From Aquisalibacillus elongatus (GTDB taxonomy: Bacteria > Bacillota > Bacilli > Bacillales > Alkalibacillaceae), in the NCBI RefSeq assembly GCF_003843875.1, contig NZ_RKRF01000008.1, positions 248,001 through 312,000 of the forward strand: 64,000 bases of DNA. The letters are read 5' to 3'. Below the pieces are notes generated by a model. That model worked only from the letters and a program-made list of their open reading frames with translations, ran no database searches and was not told the origin of the DNA. Position numbers and translations under genes: made by a program. Every line of letters begins with the position of its first letter. Position 1 is the stretch's first letter. Shown one piece after another: positions 24,701 through 32,245 of the stretch.

Positions 24701-27309
24701 CACCAGCGGATGAACCAGAAACAGTAGCAACTAATACTGAAGATGAAGGAATTGAAGAGGAATCTACAGAAGAAGAAAATGAGGAAGGTCAAGAGCTTCC
24801 TGAAGAAGATACGACAACAACAAATCAAACAACAAATGATACAACAGAAGAAACACCTGAAGAAGAGTCTGAGGAAGAAGAAAAAGGATTCTTCGGTAAG
24901 ACTAAAGATAACGTTGTTAAAGTCTTCAAAAGTATTGGAAAAGCCATAAAGAGTGTATTCACTTGGATTGGAAATCTATTTACGATTACACCAGCCCAAG
25001 CAACTGAAAACGATACCGACTCAAACTATGGCTTCAATGAGCCGAAATACTACGTAGAACCTGCAGAACATGTGGAATATACGTACGACAAGGTAGGCAA
25101 CCGACTAACTGAAACAAAGGACGGTGAGGTCACCGAATACGAGTACAATGCCAATAACCAGTTAACTCAAGCAGGCAACCATACATTCGAATATGACCAA
25201 AACGGTAACATCGTTCGTGAAGTCGGACCTGATCAAGAGCGTGACTACACGTATGATGCCGCTAATCGTCTACGTGCCGTGATGTTTGGCGACGAAAGTT
25301 ATGTCGAGTACGGCTATGATGCTTTAGGACGTAAAGCCACACGTGAAAGTGGTATGTGGCGCGAGCTTGGGAACCCAATTGTTGATGAACACCCAGGCCA
25401 AGGGCACGGACCAGGTTATATACCTGGAAAAGGCAATGGTAAGGGTAACGGCAAAGGTAAAGGCAAGGGACCTAACTTTGAGGAACACCCAGGTCAAGGC
25501 AACGCATGGGGCTTGACGAAGCGCGGCAAAGGCAAACAAAAGATGGAAGTCGTCGAAAGTCGATACTTCTATGAAGGCCAGTCGCATGTCACACACAAAG
25601 AATACAGCCCATCCGGCTCACCATATGCCGAGTACCATACGGGACCAAACAACCGCGTCGTGTCGCAAAAAATGTTCGGCTATCATGGCCGCAGCATCCC
25701 AGGCCAAAACCCAAGCATGAAAACAACGGGCGGCCTCATGTACTATCACTATGACGGCATGTCATCCGTCAGCGAACTCACCGATCGCCACGGCGACATC
25801 ATCGAGCGCTACCGTTACGATGCCTTTGGCGGCCTAATGACTGGCATCACAGCACCATACAACACGAACAACTATACCGGCCACCAATACGATCAAGACA
25901 CCGGCCTCATCGACATGCAGGCCCGCACGTATGACGCAAAAATCGGACGCTTCTTACAAGAGGATACGTACCAAGGCACCCTAGACACGCCATTATCGCA
26001 AAACCGTTACGCGTACGTCATGAATGACCCGGTGAACTACTGGGATCCGACGGGGAATGTGCCGGAAGCGTTGACAGGTGAAACCCGTGCAGCGGTCACG
26101 AATTTCAATGATTTGTATCGCCAAGAAGAGCGCGACGACCGTCTTGAAACATGGGAGTATTCTTACCAAGAAGATAGTTACTACTCAGACTTAGATGATG
26201 AAAAACTGAACTATAAGGAAACCCAAACGTCATCGGCCAAAACCATCACATGGAGCCAAATGCTTTATGAACAGTGGACCTACGATGGCGAACTCATCGG
26301 TTACTTTGATGAAAACGGCGACGGTTATGAAGACGTAGGTGGATCTAAAGAACAAGTCTTTTATCAATTCACGGAAAATTTTTACGAGACAACTATCACC
26401 GCCGAGGACATGTTAAAAACGAATCTCGAATGGTTACTCCAACATGGTAACGTTCCAGTGAGTCAATATAAGACGGGATCTAGTATCATGACCTTTGACG
26501 AGGTTCATGAACAATATCCAAGCGTTTTTGAGACAGGTCGTTTTGACTCAGACAGTTTTAATGATTTGGTCAACCTTTCAAATGCGAAAACAAAGCATGC
26601 AAGTATTCAACAGATGACAGAGCAAAATAGAAGAGTTCTTCAGGAAAATAAGATAACATCTGAAGTTGATGAACGTTCAATCATAATATCAGATACAATA
26701 GACAATTTTAACGAAGTAATTCAAACACCAAATAGTAGATTAATATGGGTAGAAGACTTTTTTGAAAGACATAAAAATAAACAGTTAAACTTTAATTATG
26801 GTAAAGATGTAGTGGGCTTTATGGAATGGGAAGTCACTAGTGGTAGATTAGGTAACGTAGAGACTGGTGAAGGCGGATCTTATTATTGGAAATTAGCTAA
26901 TGGCAAGATGATAAAAGACATGATGATTGCTGAGGAGTTAGTTAAGGAAAACAGAACTGATCTTGCCAATCCAGAAGAAGAAGGTTGGGTAGAGTTCATA
27001 GAAGATCCTCATCAGCATAGTTTATGGATGGCGCATAATATATCCATTTATAATGCATCTTCTATTTTATATGAGCGTGGGGTTGTACGACTTGAAGATC
27101 CTGCTGAACAAGCTTTTATTGATTCGGTTCTCTTTAGAGTTGGTTTAACACAATTAGGTAATGCTCCATCTTTCGCGGGTGGGATAGGTTATCTAGTAGA
27201 TAATGGTCCTTTACAGTATCCAAAACAATACCCTGCAACATGGGATGACAATGCTACTTACCCATTATGGATAAAAGATAACGATTGGAGGGAACTATTT
27301 GAAGATTAG
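18772..27309 (+). CDS. Secreted RHS/YD-repeat polymorphic toxin (WapA-like)
   Basis: This 2,845-residue exported toxin has a basic signal peptide (about 1-35, MISLLAILLVFTSTPIYPN). An N-terminal domain follows (to ~280), then dozens of YD repeats (YxYDxxGRL..., about 285-1895). Next is an acidic Glu/Thr-rich insert (about 1900-2080) that holds a hydrophobic amphipathic stretch (VVKVFKSIGKAIKSVFTWIG). After it come more YD repeats, a Gly-Lys run (~2212-2240), and the RHS core end YDAFGGLMTG...GRFLQEDTYQG...DPTG (about 2349-2428). Beyond DPTG lies a linker shared with downstream cassettes (to ~2610), then a unique ~235-residue tip (EWEVTSGRLGNVE...HQHSLWMAHN) that I do not recognise. The TTG start and signal peptide fit. 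Expression is under a c-di-GMP riboswitch. Its stop overlaps the next gene by 11 bases, the likely cognate immunity. Confidence 0.93.
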   Translation: MLKKARRLSKKVMISLLAILLVFTSTPIYPNSVGPNLNADQQSTKSSDLMNPESILDFMPEIGQDPVSLPNPSKNLRPTPPPAMQGDMEPTTAPNHREQDTSSENIPTQNFDHPVNLATGKLDLDTIDLELPGIGADYVLERNFIEDLIDPENPQDLPSLGKGWKPNIDSELRLYAEFHLAETRQDGSVHSYDFVMDDEDGAITSYDNDPLINYELHKGFYEESESGSTITRVSEEDDTYIVTKEDGSKITYNGYYAPWRDPDSPNYEQPEDHEYDFDPRKGKVIRFEDRYGNAFEYDYNQDGNLTQVIDTTGRTITFNWNGDYLDSIEDPYDRTINFQYDSKDRLTKVNRADGTVLEYGYDANHRMTSYSKDGETMRFTYNSNDKVTKVEMYGEVYYNLSYSGNTTTVKDIDQNEWVYEYNDDQLITRTVNPLNEETQYTYDDDGNVKSMTTPQGTMSYEYDNHGNQTKEANLAGGVTKTQYHDKWQQPTKIIDPKNGETKFKYDKKGNLVKRTDAEGVYVKFDYDDRGQMTHMTDVEGNTTEMVYNDQGFVEEVIDPTGKKEKYEHDDLGRVTKEILPNGATTTYTYDARGNILTEDQGDGVKTSYTYDDQGRIKTIKDPIGRVTTYVYNNKGQVDEIIRPSGKTDYTYNVLGHIETITNPQEETTTFTRDALGRATHVERPNETVDYEYGPFGVKKVSIETGTQEKVFKYQYDKRGNISNIEDQYGRTISFDYDKVGNRTKVVDPVGTVNTWTYDLVGNQKTWKDSDGNVTEYIYNNNGELSQVKHPKGASTHYQYDKNQRLVKKTLPDQSTESYTYDEAGWLKSQTNGEGETTTYTYDPQGRMTQVANPLNETTKYTYDDAGRVQVITNALGQTTSFDYNNKNEITKQVDTAGRAVHFKYDDYGRLTQFTDQGERKHTWDYDEPNNTATYERPDGEHTVYHYDQDNRLTKTVNPKGDETSYDYDDRGRLIKSTNPLGQTTEREYNNLDQLVKEIDVDGNETTYTYDDQGRLTSETNALGLTTEYKYNQYSELKETINHRGAKTKFTYDVMGREKTTTNAKGHTTTNEYDDAGRLSKQIDALDQVTTYKYHPTGEVEYMKDPNGGESTWEYDALGREVKQTDAEGRTTTYSYDEAGNVVSETGPEGNTYEWTYNVYDQVKKEIDPKGNVTEYDYTVLGEVEKVTDPLGHETTYQYDELGQAIKIVDPKGATTKYQYDELGRVQKVTDALGQTESYEYDALGNVTNFKDVLGNEQKASFDALGRVLTETDFKENQTTYQYDDEKGITTITNPEGDKQVIEYDLLDQVKQVTDPLGNTTTYEYDALGRMVNEKDDLGLIAKYKYNPQDQVKTVINANKQKTNFEYDSVGNLTKEIDPLGNSTSYQYNGNDQLIQETGPRDGSTTYEYDSTGQLVKETDPEGGEWTYQYDALGRMVQSSNPLGHTNQLEYDEVGNLVKELDPTDFATEYEYDKLGRMLEQSTEDGRTWEYQYNPKGWVTEETNPLDKSKQFEYDANGNVTKETDELGRNQNYQYDSLDRLVKEVDAEGYETKYNYDALGNLVKETNALGDSSTYQYDLRSRLIKEQSPSGSTWEYNYDSVGNLVKETDPLDQATTYKYNANNQMTQVTDALDGVTKYQYDASGNQTKQIDANENTREWSYDLNNRVVGETDGLGNTHQYQYDSAGQLKEEINRNGQTIEYDYTKRGQVKKIDLDGLKQFYSYDEAGRLTEMKSPDSTDRYSYDALGRITEQHNVDVDKKLNFTYDAVGNIQSLTNSEDRTVQYEYNDRNLMTEMMDPEENVSQFSYDALGRIEQQNLANGNTVEQSYTSDGHLASVENKMEEAIVSSYSYEYDAAGKRTKQIEEDGAETTYEYDALNRLTDIYYPKEKLENLSAEPYFPENRKHHRDEDSTEEPQDHEPKEEETKEAKEHEEVTPTRRQLEPPSEFEDTVENEQDNESSTEEVEEPNQSEDVVTVNAPADEPETVATNTEDEGIEEESTEEENEEGQELPEEDTTTTNQTTNDTTEETPEEESEEEEKGFFGKTKDNVVKVFKSIGKAIKSVFTWIGNLFTITPAQATENDTDSNYGFNEPKYYVEPAEHVEYTYDKVGNRLTETKDGEVTEYEYNANNQLTQAGNHTFEYDQNGNIVREVGPDQERDYTYDAANRLRAVMFGDESYVEYGYDALGRKATRESGMWRELGNPIVDEHPGQGHGPGYIPGKGNGKGNGKGKGKGPNFEEHPGQGNAWGLTKRGKGKQKMEVVESRYFYEGQSHVTHKEYSPSGSPYAEYHTGPNNRVVSQKMFGYHGRSIPGQNPSMKTTGGLMYYHYDGMSSVSELTDRHGDIIERYRYDAFGGLMTGITAPYNTNNYTGHQYDQDTGLIDMQARTYDAKIGRFLQEDTYQGTLDTPLSQNRYAYVMNDPVNYWDPTGNVPEALTGETRAAVTNFNDLYRQEERDDRLETWEYSYQEDSYYSDLDDEKLNYKETQTSSAKTITWSQMLYEQWTYDGELIGYFDENGDGYEDVGGSKEQVFYQFTENFYETTITAEDMLKTNLEWLLQHGNVPVSQYKTGSSIMTFDEVHEQYPSVFETGRFDSDSFNDLVNLSNAKTKHASIQQMTEQNRRVLQENKITSEVDERSIIISDTIDNFNEVIQTPNSRLIWVEDFFERHKNKQLNFNYGKDVVGFMEWEVTSGRLGNVETGEGGSYYWKLANGKMIKDMMIAEELVKENRTDLANPEEEGWVEFIEDPHQHSLWMAHNISIYNASSILYERGVVRLEDPAEQAFIDSVLFRVGLTQLGNAPSFAGGIGYLVDNGPLQYPKQYPATWDDNATYPLWIKDNDWRELFED

Positions 27310-28189
27310 CGTCATGCTTAGAATAATCACAATGTTACTATTAATTGTATTAATTGGTTGTCAAGGAAAAAATGAACTTGGAACTACAAATGAGTTGAAT
27401 ACGATGGATATCAGTCAAAACAATCGAGTACATTCAAATCCTGCTTGGCACCCTAGCGGTAATAGTATTGTAGTTAAAGTAGATGATACTATTTCATTTT
27501 ATGATTTAGAACACCATGAATGGGAAAATAATTCAATGGAAGAGTATTCAATCTCTAGGACCAAATTTGCTTGGAATAAGGATCGATTAACATTTATGGG
27601 TGGCGATCCATATAAAGATTTCACCGAGAGAAGCTCTATTGTCTTGTGGGACGTCAATCAAAACGAGTATGTCCACCTTAAAGAAGGGTTTCCATTCCTA
27701 AACTCCCTATCTTGGAATAAAAATCAAGAATTGGTTTATTCCGTTAAGGCAGTTGAAAAGAACAGTTTTGATGTTAAATTGTATGATTTGAATAATAATG
27801 AAGATAAGCTTTTGTTTAGCGGAGGAACCAATGTTAAGTGGCAACCGAACAAAGATAGTGTTTTTGGGTATGTCTCAGATAAAGAAATTTTTATTTATGA
27901 TATTAAAACTAAAACAAAAAAACTCATTTATTCAAGTGACGAAGAAATATTAGATAACTTAACTTGGTCTCCTGATGGAAAATATATAGCATTTAGAGAA
28001 GGTTCGTATAAAAAGGGAATCGGTTTATTTATTCTATCCTTAGAAGATCAAGTAAAGGATAAGATAATAGAAAGTAATGTGGGTTCACTTTCTTGGTCAT
28101 CCACAGAAGATAAAATTGCTTATACTACTGTAGGTCAACCAGGCAGTAATAAGTTATATATACTGGATGTACCTAATAAATATAAGTAA
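27299..28189 (+). CDS. Beta-propeller lipoprotein, probable immunity to the RHS toxin tip
   Basis: The 296-residue product has a lipobox (VLIGC) and repeated propeller blades of TolB/WD40-like type (PAWHPSGNSIVVKVDD, LTWSPDGKYIAFREG, LSWSSTEDKIAYTT). The TTG at 27299 follows GGAGGG with 6-base spacing and overlaps the toxin stop, so the two are translationally coupled. Position directly behind the toxin tip is where RHS/WapA systems keep the immunity gene. A lipid-anchored outward-facing propeller would neutralise a toxin at the membrane exterior, which would be unusual. A second such protein lies at 47002-48129. The immunity role is inferred from position only. Confidence 0.65.
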   Translation: MKISVMLRIITMLLLIVLIGCQGKNELGTTNELNTMDISQNNRVHSNPAWHPSGNSIVVKVDDTISFYDLEHHEWENNSMEEYSISRTKFAWNKDRLTFMGGDPYKDFTERSSIVLWDVNQNEYVHLKEGFPFLNSLSWNKNQELVYSVKAVEKNSFDVKLYDLNNNEDKLLFSGGTNVKWQPNKDSVFGYVSDKEIFIYDIKTKTKKLIYSSDEEILDNLTWSPDGKYIAFREGSYKKGIGLFILSLEDQVKDKIIESNVGSLSWSSTEDKIAYTTVGQPGSNKLYILDVPNKYK

Positions 28190-28242
28190 TAATTTGATTA
28201 CATGATCTTAATTTAAATGAGAAGTTATTTGTGATTAATCCA

Positions 28243-28292
28243 CATCCCAGTTAGATTACTAGTTAAAATAGATTCTAGCTGGGGTTTCTTTT
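28243..28292 (+). terminator. Terminator after the toxin-lipoprotein operon
   Basis: CCCAGTTAGA and TTCTAGCTGGG form an imperfect stem followed by GTTTCTTTT in the gap after the lipoprotein gene. Confidence 0.6.
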
Positions 28293-28401
28293 ATGAATCT
28301 ATCCTAATACTATACCTTTAAGTAGGTCTGAGTTTAGCAAATGACGGACTGATTACTGGAAAAATAGGGCTAATGATTTCTGAAATTAAAGGTGGATGAA
28401 G

Positions 28402-28872
28402 ATGAGTGCAGAAAATTATCAAAAAGCAAAGGAAATAATTCTGAAAGAAGATGAAATAGCTGATTTTATGGGTGGTTGTACAGATGAAATAATTAGATTG
28501 GCTGAGAAAAAGTTAAAGTTAAAGTTTACTGGTTTTTATTTAGATTATTTAAAGACATTTGGAGCAGGTAATTTCGGAGCACAAGAGATTTACGGAATTA
28601 TTGATGCTGATTTTGAGAATTCATCAGTTCCAGACGCAATATGGTACACTTTAACAGAACGAAAGGAAACTAATTTACCTGAGAATCTACTAGTTATATA
28701 TGATACTGGGACTGGTGAAATATTTTGTTTAGACTATAGTCGACTAGATGAAAACGGAGAACCAAAAGTAGTAACTTTTATACCAGGTGTTGACTTAGAG
28801 AATCAAACATATGAAATTATTGATAACGATTTTGGTGATTTTTTATTAGACTTAGTTAAGCAAGAAGTATAG
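28402..28872 (+). CDS. SMI1/KNR4 (SUKH) family immunity protein, orphan
   Basis: The 156-residue protein has the SUKH fold signature: a helix (AEKKLKLKFTGFYLDYLKTFGAGNFGAQEIYGI), a strand-rich centre (LPENLLVIYDTGTGEIFCLDYSRL) and a C-terminal helix FGDFLLDLVKQ. SUKH proteins are versatile immunity proteins for nuclease toxins. The ATG at 28402 follows AAAGGTGG with good spacing; an ATG six bases upstream is possible. No toxin tip is left upstream of it, so it is an orphan, perhaps protecting against siblings carrying the lost tip. The standard array terminator (28879-28915) follows. Confidence 0.82.
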   Translation: MSAENYQKAKEIILKEDEIADFMGGCTDEIIRLAEKKLKLKFTGFYLDYLKTFGAGNFGAQEIYGIIDADFENSSVPDAIWYTLTERKETNLPENLLVIYDTGTGEIFCLDYSRLDENGEPKVVTFIPGVDLENQTYEIIDNDFGDFLLDLVKQEV

Positions 28873-28878
28873 ATCCTA

Positions 28879-28915
28879 AACCTTGATTGGCTAATGCCCT
28901 CAAGGTTTTACTTTA
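28879..28915 (+). terminator. Array terminator, copy a
   Basis: AACCTTGA-(loop TTGGCTAATGCCC)-TCAAGGTT followed by TTACTTT. The same hairpin with the same loop text recurs at 33571-33610 and 46211-46250, always after an immunity or small gene. Left arms only are found at about 32058, 37090 and 40638. Confidence 0.8.
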
Positions 28916-28921
28916 TCATAG

Positions 28922-29075
28922 TACCGACTCAAACTATGGCTTCAATGAGACGAAATACTACGTAGAACCGGCAGAACATGTGAAATATACGTATGACAAG
29001 GTCGGAATTACACCTGCCTCATCGAAATGCAGGTTCACATGTATGACGGAAGTAGAAGGGGAGACGCATGGTTAA
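28922..29075 (+). pseudogene. RHS cassette remnant with internal deletion
   Basis: The first ~85 bases match the main toxin gene from about 25017 (TDSNYGFNE, YYVEPAEHVKYTYDKVG). The sequence then jumps to a damaged copy of the core further downstream (NYTGH...LIEMQ...MYD) and ends. The middle of the core, the linker and the tip are lost. It keeps the fixed cassette head (AAACTATGGCTTCAATGAG) and leads into the Imm26 gene, so a toxin tip was probably deleted here. Confidence 0.75.
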
Positions 29076-29107
29076 AAGAGCGTGGTCATTAAGGAGGTGC
29101 AAAGCTA

Positions 29108-29563
29108 ATGGACTTAATTAAAATGAAAGCTTCAAGAAAGAAACCAAAAGAAGGTGATGTTTTTGTAATTCAGCCGAAAAGTAGTTTATATGTATATGGT
29201 AAAGTTATAAGAACAAAAATTTCTAGTAAAAACATAATGGTTAATGGGTGGAACTTGATATATGTTTATAAGAATGTGTCGGATGTCATGCAAATGACGA
29301 ATAATTTAGATGCTAATCAGTTATTAATTCCACCACAAATTGTTAATAATCAAGGGTGGCTAAAGGGATACTTTGAAACTATTGGTTCCTTACCAGTTAC
29401 CGAAGAGGATAAGAAAGTAAAATACGGATTTTTAGATTTCAAAACTAAAGAATATGTAAATGAAGAAGGAAAGCCATTGGGATACAAGCCTGATATGTGG
29501 ATTGATTATGGTATTGGAAGCTATGGTTCTGTTGCAAGTGATATAAGAGAATCTTTAGATTAA
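29108..29563 (+). CDS. Immunity 26 family protein
   Basis: The 151-residue product shows the Imm26 pattern: an N-terminal KKPKEGDVFVIQPKSSLYVYGKVI strand block, a central VNGWNLIYVYKN segment and a later region with GWLKGYFETIG and KYGFLDFKTKEYV. Imm26 proteins are found next to polymorphic toxin tips of several nuclease types. AAGGAGGTGCAAAGCTA precedes the ATG. Its cognate tip is missing (see the remnant 28922-29075). A terminator stem (AGCCTTGA/TCAAGG.. then GCTTTTTT, about 29581-29622) follows. Confidence 0.8.
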   Translation: MDLIKMKASRKKPKEGDVFVIQPKSSLYVYGKVIRTKISSKNIMVNGWNLIYVYKNVSDVMQMTNNLDANQLLIPPQIVNNQGWLKGYFETIGSLPVTEEDKKVKYGFLDFKTKEYVNEEGKPLGYKPDMWIDYGIGSYGSVASDIRESLD

Positions 29564-30091
29564 AATGCTTTATTAATAAAAGCCTTGAGAGAGTTATTTA
29601 GCTCTTTCAAGGTTGCTTTTTTATCAAAGGAAGTTACATGATATTTCCCTACGTATTGATATTGTTGCAAATCCCTTAAAGTGCATATGCTAGTAATAGC
29701 CTTTAATACACTAAAATTCAATCTATATAGATAAATACATCAATAACTTGTTCATAATTTTTTTTACACCTAGATGATTTTCTTTTTAACGGGATGATGA
29801 TGGAGTTATTAGATCAATACCAACTTCTAAAATCTCTTTTAAGCTAAGAAGAGGACACAAACTAAAAAGGTGGTTGTGTGAGTGGGAGAGTGGCATATGG
29901 CTATAACACAGAAGTTAGTTTTAGATGAACTACAAGTAAATGGATTAAACTTCCCAAATGCTTTAAAAAATGTGTACTACAAAATGATTGTGCTTACCCA
30001 TTGCTTAATACTATTTTAGTAGATTATAAAGGAGAAACAAATTGATAAACTACTAAGTATCAAAACTTAGACGCTAAGAGCATAGAACAGA
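29564..30091. other. Degraded spacer between cassettes
   Basis: After the terminator near 29581-29622 there is no intact gene. Short stretches look like decayed coding sequence. Around 29893, ATATGGCTATAACA resembles a decayed version of the cassette head ACTATGGCTTCAA and a similar relic at 43950. Numerous stops occur in all frames. I see no RNA gene or transposase. Confidence 0.5.
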
Positions 30092-31474
30092 CTACACTAC
30101 GACACTAAAATCGGACGCTTCTTACAAGAAGACACGTACCAAGGTACCCTAGACACGCCATTATCGCAGAACCGTTATGCATATGTGATGAATGATCCGG
30201 TGAACTACTGGGATCCGACGGGGCATGTGCCTGAGGCCTTAACCGATGAAAACCGAGCAGCGGTCACCAACTTCAACGATTTTCACCGTCAAGAAGAGCG
30301 CGACGATCGTCTTGAAACATGGGAGTATTCTTACCAAGAAGATAGTTACTACTCAGATTTAGATGATGAAAAACTGAACTATAAGGAAACCCAAACGTCA
30401 TCGGCTAAAACCATCACATGGAGCCAAATGCTTTATGAAGAATGGACTTATGATGGCGAACTCATCGGTTACTTTGATGAGGATGGCCTCGGACACCCAG
30501 ACGCAGGTGGAACGAAAGAACAAGTCTTTTATCAATTCACGGAAAATGATTACGAGATGACCATCACCGCCGAGGACATGTTAAAAACGAATCTCGAATG
30601 GTTACTCCAGCATGGGAACGTTCCGGTGAGTCAATATAAGACGGGATCTAGCACCATGACCTTTGACGAGGTTCATGAACAATACCCAAGCGTTTTTGAG
30701 AAAGGTCGTTTTGACTCCGATAGCTTTAATGAATTAGTTAACCTATCTCAGGCTAAGACCAATTATGAAAGCATCCAACGATTAGAAGCCAGAGAGAGCC
30801 AAGCGTTGAAGAGTCTAGACCGACAAGATAGTGGTCCAATGACACTCGATGATGTAAGGACCATGAATCGAGGCGATTACCACCAAGTAATCAACCAAGC
30901 AGGGCAAGAGTATAGCCAAGAGGAAGGCTCTGTTACACTTGAAGATGCAGTCATGCCAACTTACAATTTCTTTATAGGTGATGACCTTGCTACTCTAACG
31001 GATGGAAACTGGAATGGCTATGACTTACTTGCCGTGGCTTCTATCACACCTGCAGGTAAAGTAGTGAAGGCTGGCAAAAAATTAAATGCTTTTGGTTCTA
31101 GTTCGAATAAAGTTGGTAAAGGTACTAGATATGATGGTGTTAGAATTATAAATAAGAAATATGCAGGAAAAACTTATAATTTAAGTGGTGATTTAGCTAA
31201 AAAGTATCCGAATGGAGTAAAATTCACAAATGATGGTTTTCCGGACTTTAGTCCTTATTCTAAAACTAAAGTAAAAGTAGATGGGCTTAAAGGTAATACA
31301 ACCGGCGATTTTACAGCTGCGAATAAGGCTGCGGGGTTAAAGAAAACTCCTAGTGGTCACACATGGCATCACGTTGAAGATGGAAAGACGTTAATGTTAG
31401 TACCTACAGATTTACATCAGGCTGTAAGACATACTGGTGGTGCAGCATTGATAAGAAAAGGCTTGGCGCCTTGA
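30092..31474 (+). CDS. Displaced RHS cassette with WHH-type HNH nuclease tip (5' truncated)
   Basis: Homology to the main toxin begins at YDTKIGRFLQEDTYQG, so only the last ~40 codons of the RHS core remain. There is no start codon with a ribosome site before GTG/ATG inside MNDPVNYWDPTG. The type-A linker (VPEALTDENRAAVTNFND...) continues to about 30800. A unique region follows, and the tip ends TWHHVEDGKTLMLVPTDLH then HTGG, the WHH family of the HNH/EndoVII nuclease superfamily (DNase). It is open from 30086 to the stop. The cognate SUKH gene is 31 bases downstream. It is probably silent in place but could be joined to the expressed gene by recombination in the shared core. Confidence 0.88.
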   Translation, partial: LHYDTKIGRFLQEDTYQGTLDTPLSQNRYAYVMNDPVNYWDPTGHVPEALTDENRAAVTNFNDFHRQEERDDRLETWEYSYQEDSYYSDLDDEKLNYKETQTSSAKTITWSQMLYEEWTYDGELIGYFDEDGLGHPDAGGTKEQVFYQFTENDYEMTITAEDMLKTNLEWLLQHGNVPVSQYKTGSSTMTFDEVHEQYPSVFEKGRFDSDSFNELVNLSQAKTNYESIQRLEARESQALKSLDRQDSGPMTLDDVRTMNRGDYHQVINQAGQEYSQEEGSVTLEDAVMPTYNFFIGDDLATLTDGNWNGYDLLAVASITPAGKVVKAGKKLNAFGSSSNKVGKGTRYDGVRIINKKYAGKTYNLSGDLAKKYPNGVKFTNDGFPDFSPYSKTKVKVDGLKGNTTGDFTAANKAAGLKKTPSGHTWHHVEDGKTLMLVPTDLHQAVRHTGGAALIRKGLAP

Positions 31475-31505
31475 TGTCTATAAGTTATATGAAAGGGGTG
31501 TAATA

Positions 31506-32039
31506 ATGATTGAAATAAGACCTAGCAAAGTAAAGTTTAATGAGAAAGAATTTAACAATTTTCAAAAAGAATTAGGGATTAATTTGCCAAAAGAATATAT
31601 AAAATTCCTAAAAGAATATAATGGGGGCATTCCTGAATTGAATATTGTTGAACTACAAAATGAAGAAGTAAAGTCATTTTCTGTAACTGAATTTTTTGGA
31701 GTCAATAATGAGAAAATAAATGATTTAAAATCACAATATGAAACTTATAAAGAACGGATACCAAGTGAGAATATACCTATATGTAGAGCAGAAGGGGGCA
31801 ATATAGTTTGTTTAAATATTGATAATGGGTTAATAAGTTTTTGGGATCATGATACGGAACTTTTGAATGAGAATGTTTCATCTGCTAATTCACTTTTAAG
31901 AGTTGCAACAAATTTTGAAGAATTTTTAAGTCTTATGGAACCATATTATTATAATGAAGATGATCTAGCTGATTACAAAGTTGAAGATGTTTGGATTGAT
32001 CCTGATTTTTTAAAAGAATTAAAAAATGATAAAGATTGA
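31506..32039 (+). CDS. SUKH (SMI1/KNR4) immunity protein for the WHH nuclease tip
   Basis: The 177-residue protein has the classic SUKH pattern: FQKELGINLPKEYIKFLKEYNGGIPE, then SVTEFFGV, IPICRAEGGNIVCLNI, ISFWDHDTELL, and FEEFLSLMEPYY. It ends with EDVWIDPDFLKELKN, a tail shared almost exactly with the SUKH protein at 51319. GAAAGGGGTGTAATA precedes the ATG. SUKH genes are established partners of HNH/WHH nuclease tips, matching the cassette just upstream. Confidence 0.9.
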   Translation: MIEIRPSKVKFNEKEFNNFQKELGINLPKEYIKFLKEYNGGIPELNIVELQNEEVKSFSVTEFFGVNNEKINDLKSQYETYKERIPSENIPICRAEGGNIVCLNIDNGLISFWDHDTELLNENVSSANSLLRVATNFEEFLSLMEPYYYNEDDLADYKVEDVWIDPDFLKELKNDKD

Positions 32040-32075
32040 TAGTAATACCTAAAGAAAAACCTTGATTGGCTAAAT

Positions 32076-32204
32076 TAGAGTGACCCAATAATATGAGACA
32101 GGAAAAACACCCCCTATGTCGTATGTAATGTTAATTCGACGTTTAGGGGGTGTTTTCTATAATAATGGTTTGGGTGGTAATTACTAAGGCATAGTCCATT
32201 ACGA
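32076..32204. repeat. Array hairpin element, copy 1
   Basis: It begins TAGAGTGACCCAATAATATG, contains the stem AAACACCCCCTA / TAGGGGGTGTTT with GTCG/CGAC above it, and ends GGGTGGTAATTACTAAGGC..AGTCCATTACGAA. It interrupts an array terminator: the left arm AACCTTGATTGGCTAAAT (32058-32075) is directly followed by the element and the right arm is missing. Copies: 37105-37260, 40653-40738 and a divergent one at 45036-45187. The TGACCCAATAATATGAGACA start resembles IS3-family ends, but no transposase is present. Confidence 0.75.
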
Positions 32205-32245
32205 AAGCCTTATTATTACAATCCACTCTCTGTTTTTTGACTTGA

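Noticed and set aside
29890..30000. Serine-recombinase remnant (GRVAYGYNTE)
   Set aside because: Only about ten residues fit, and the DNA fits better as a decayed cassette head (ATATGGCTATAACA).
32076..32204. Complete insertion sequence
   Set aside because: The ~130-bp element has no ORF, no matching inverted terminal repeat at the other end and no visible target duplication.
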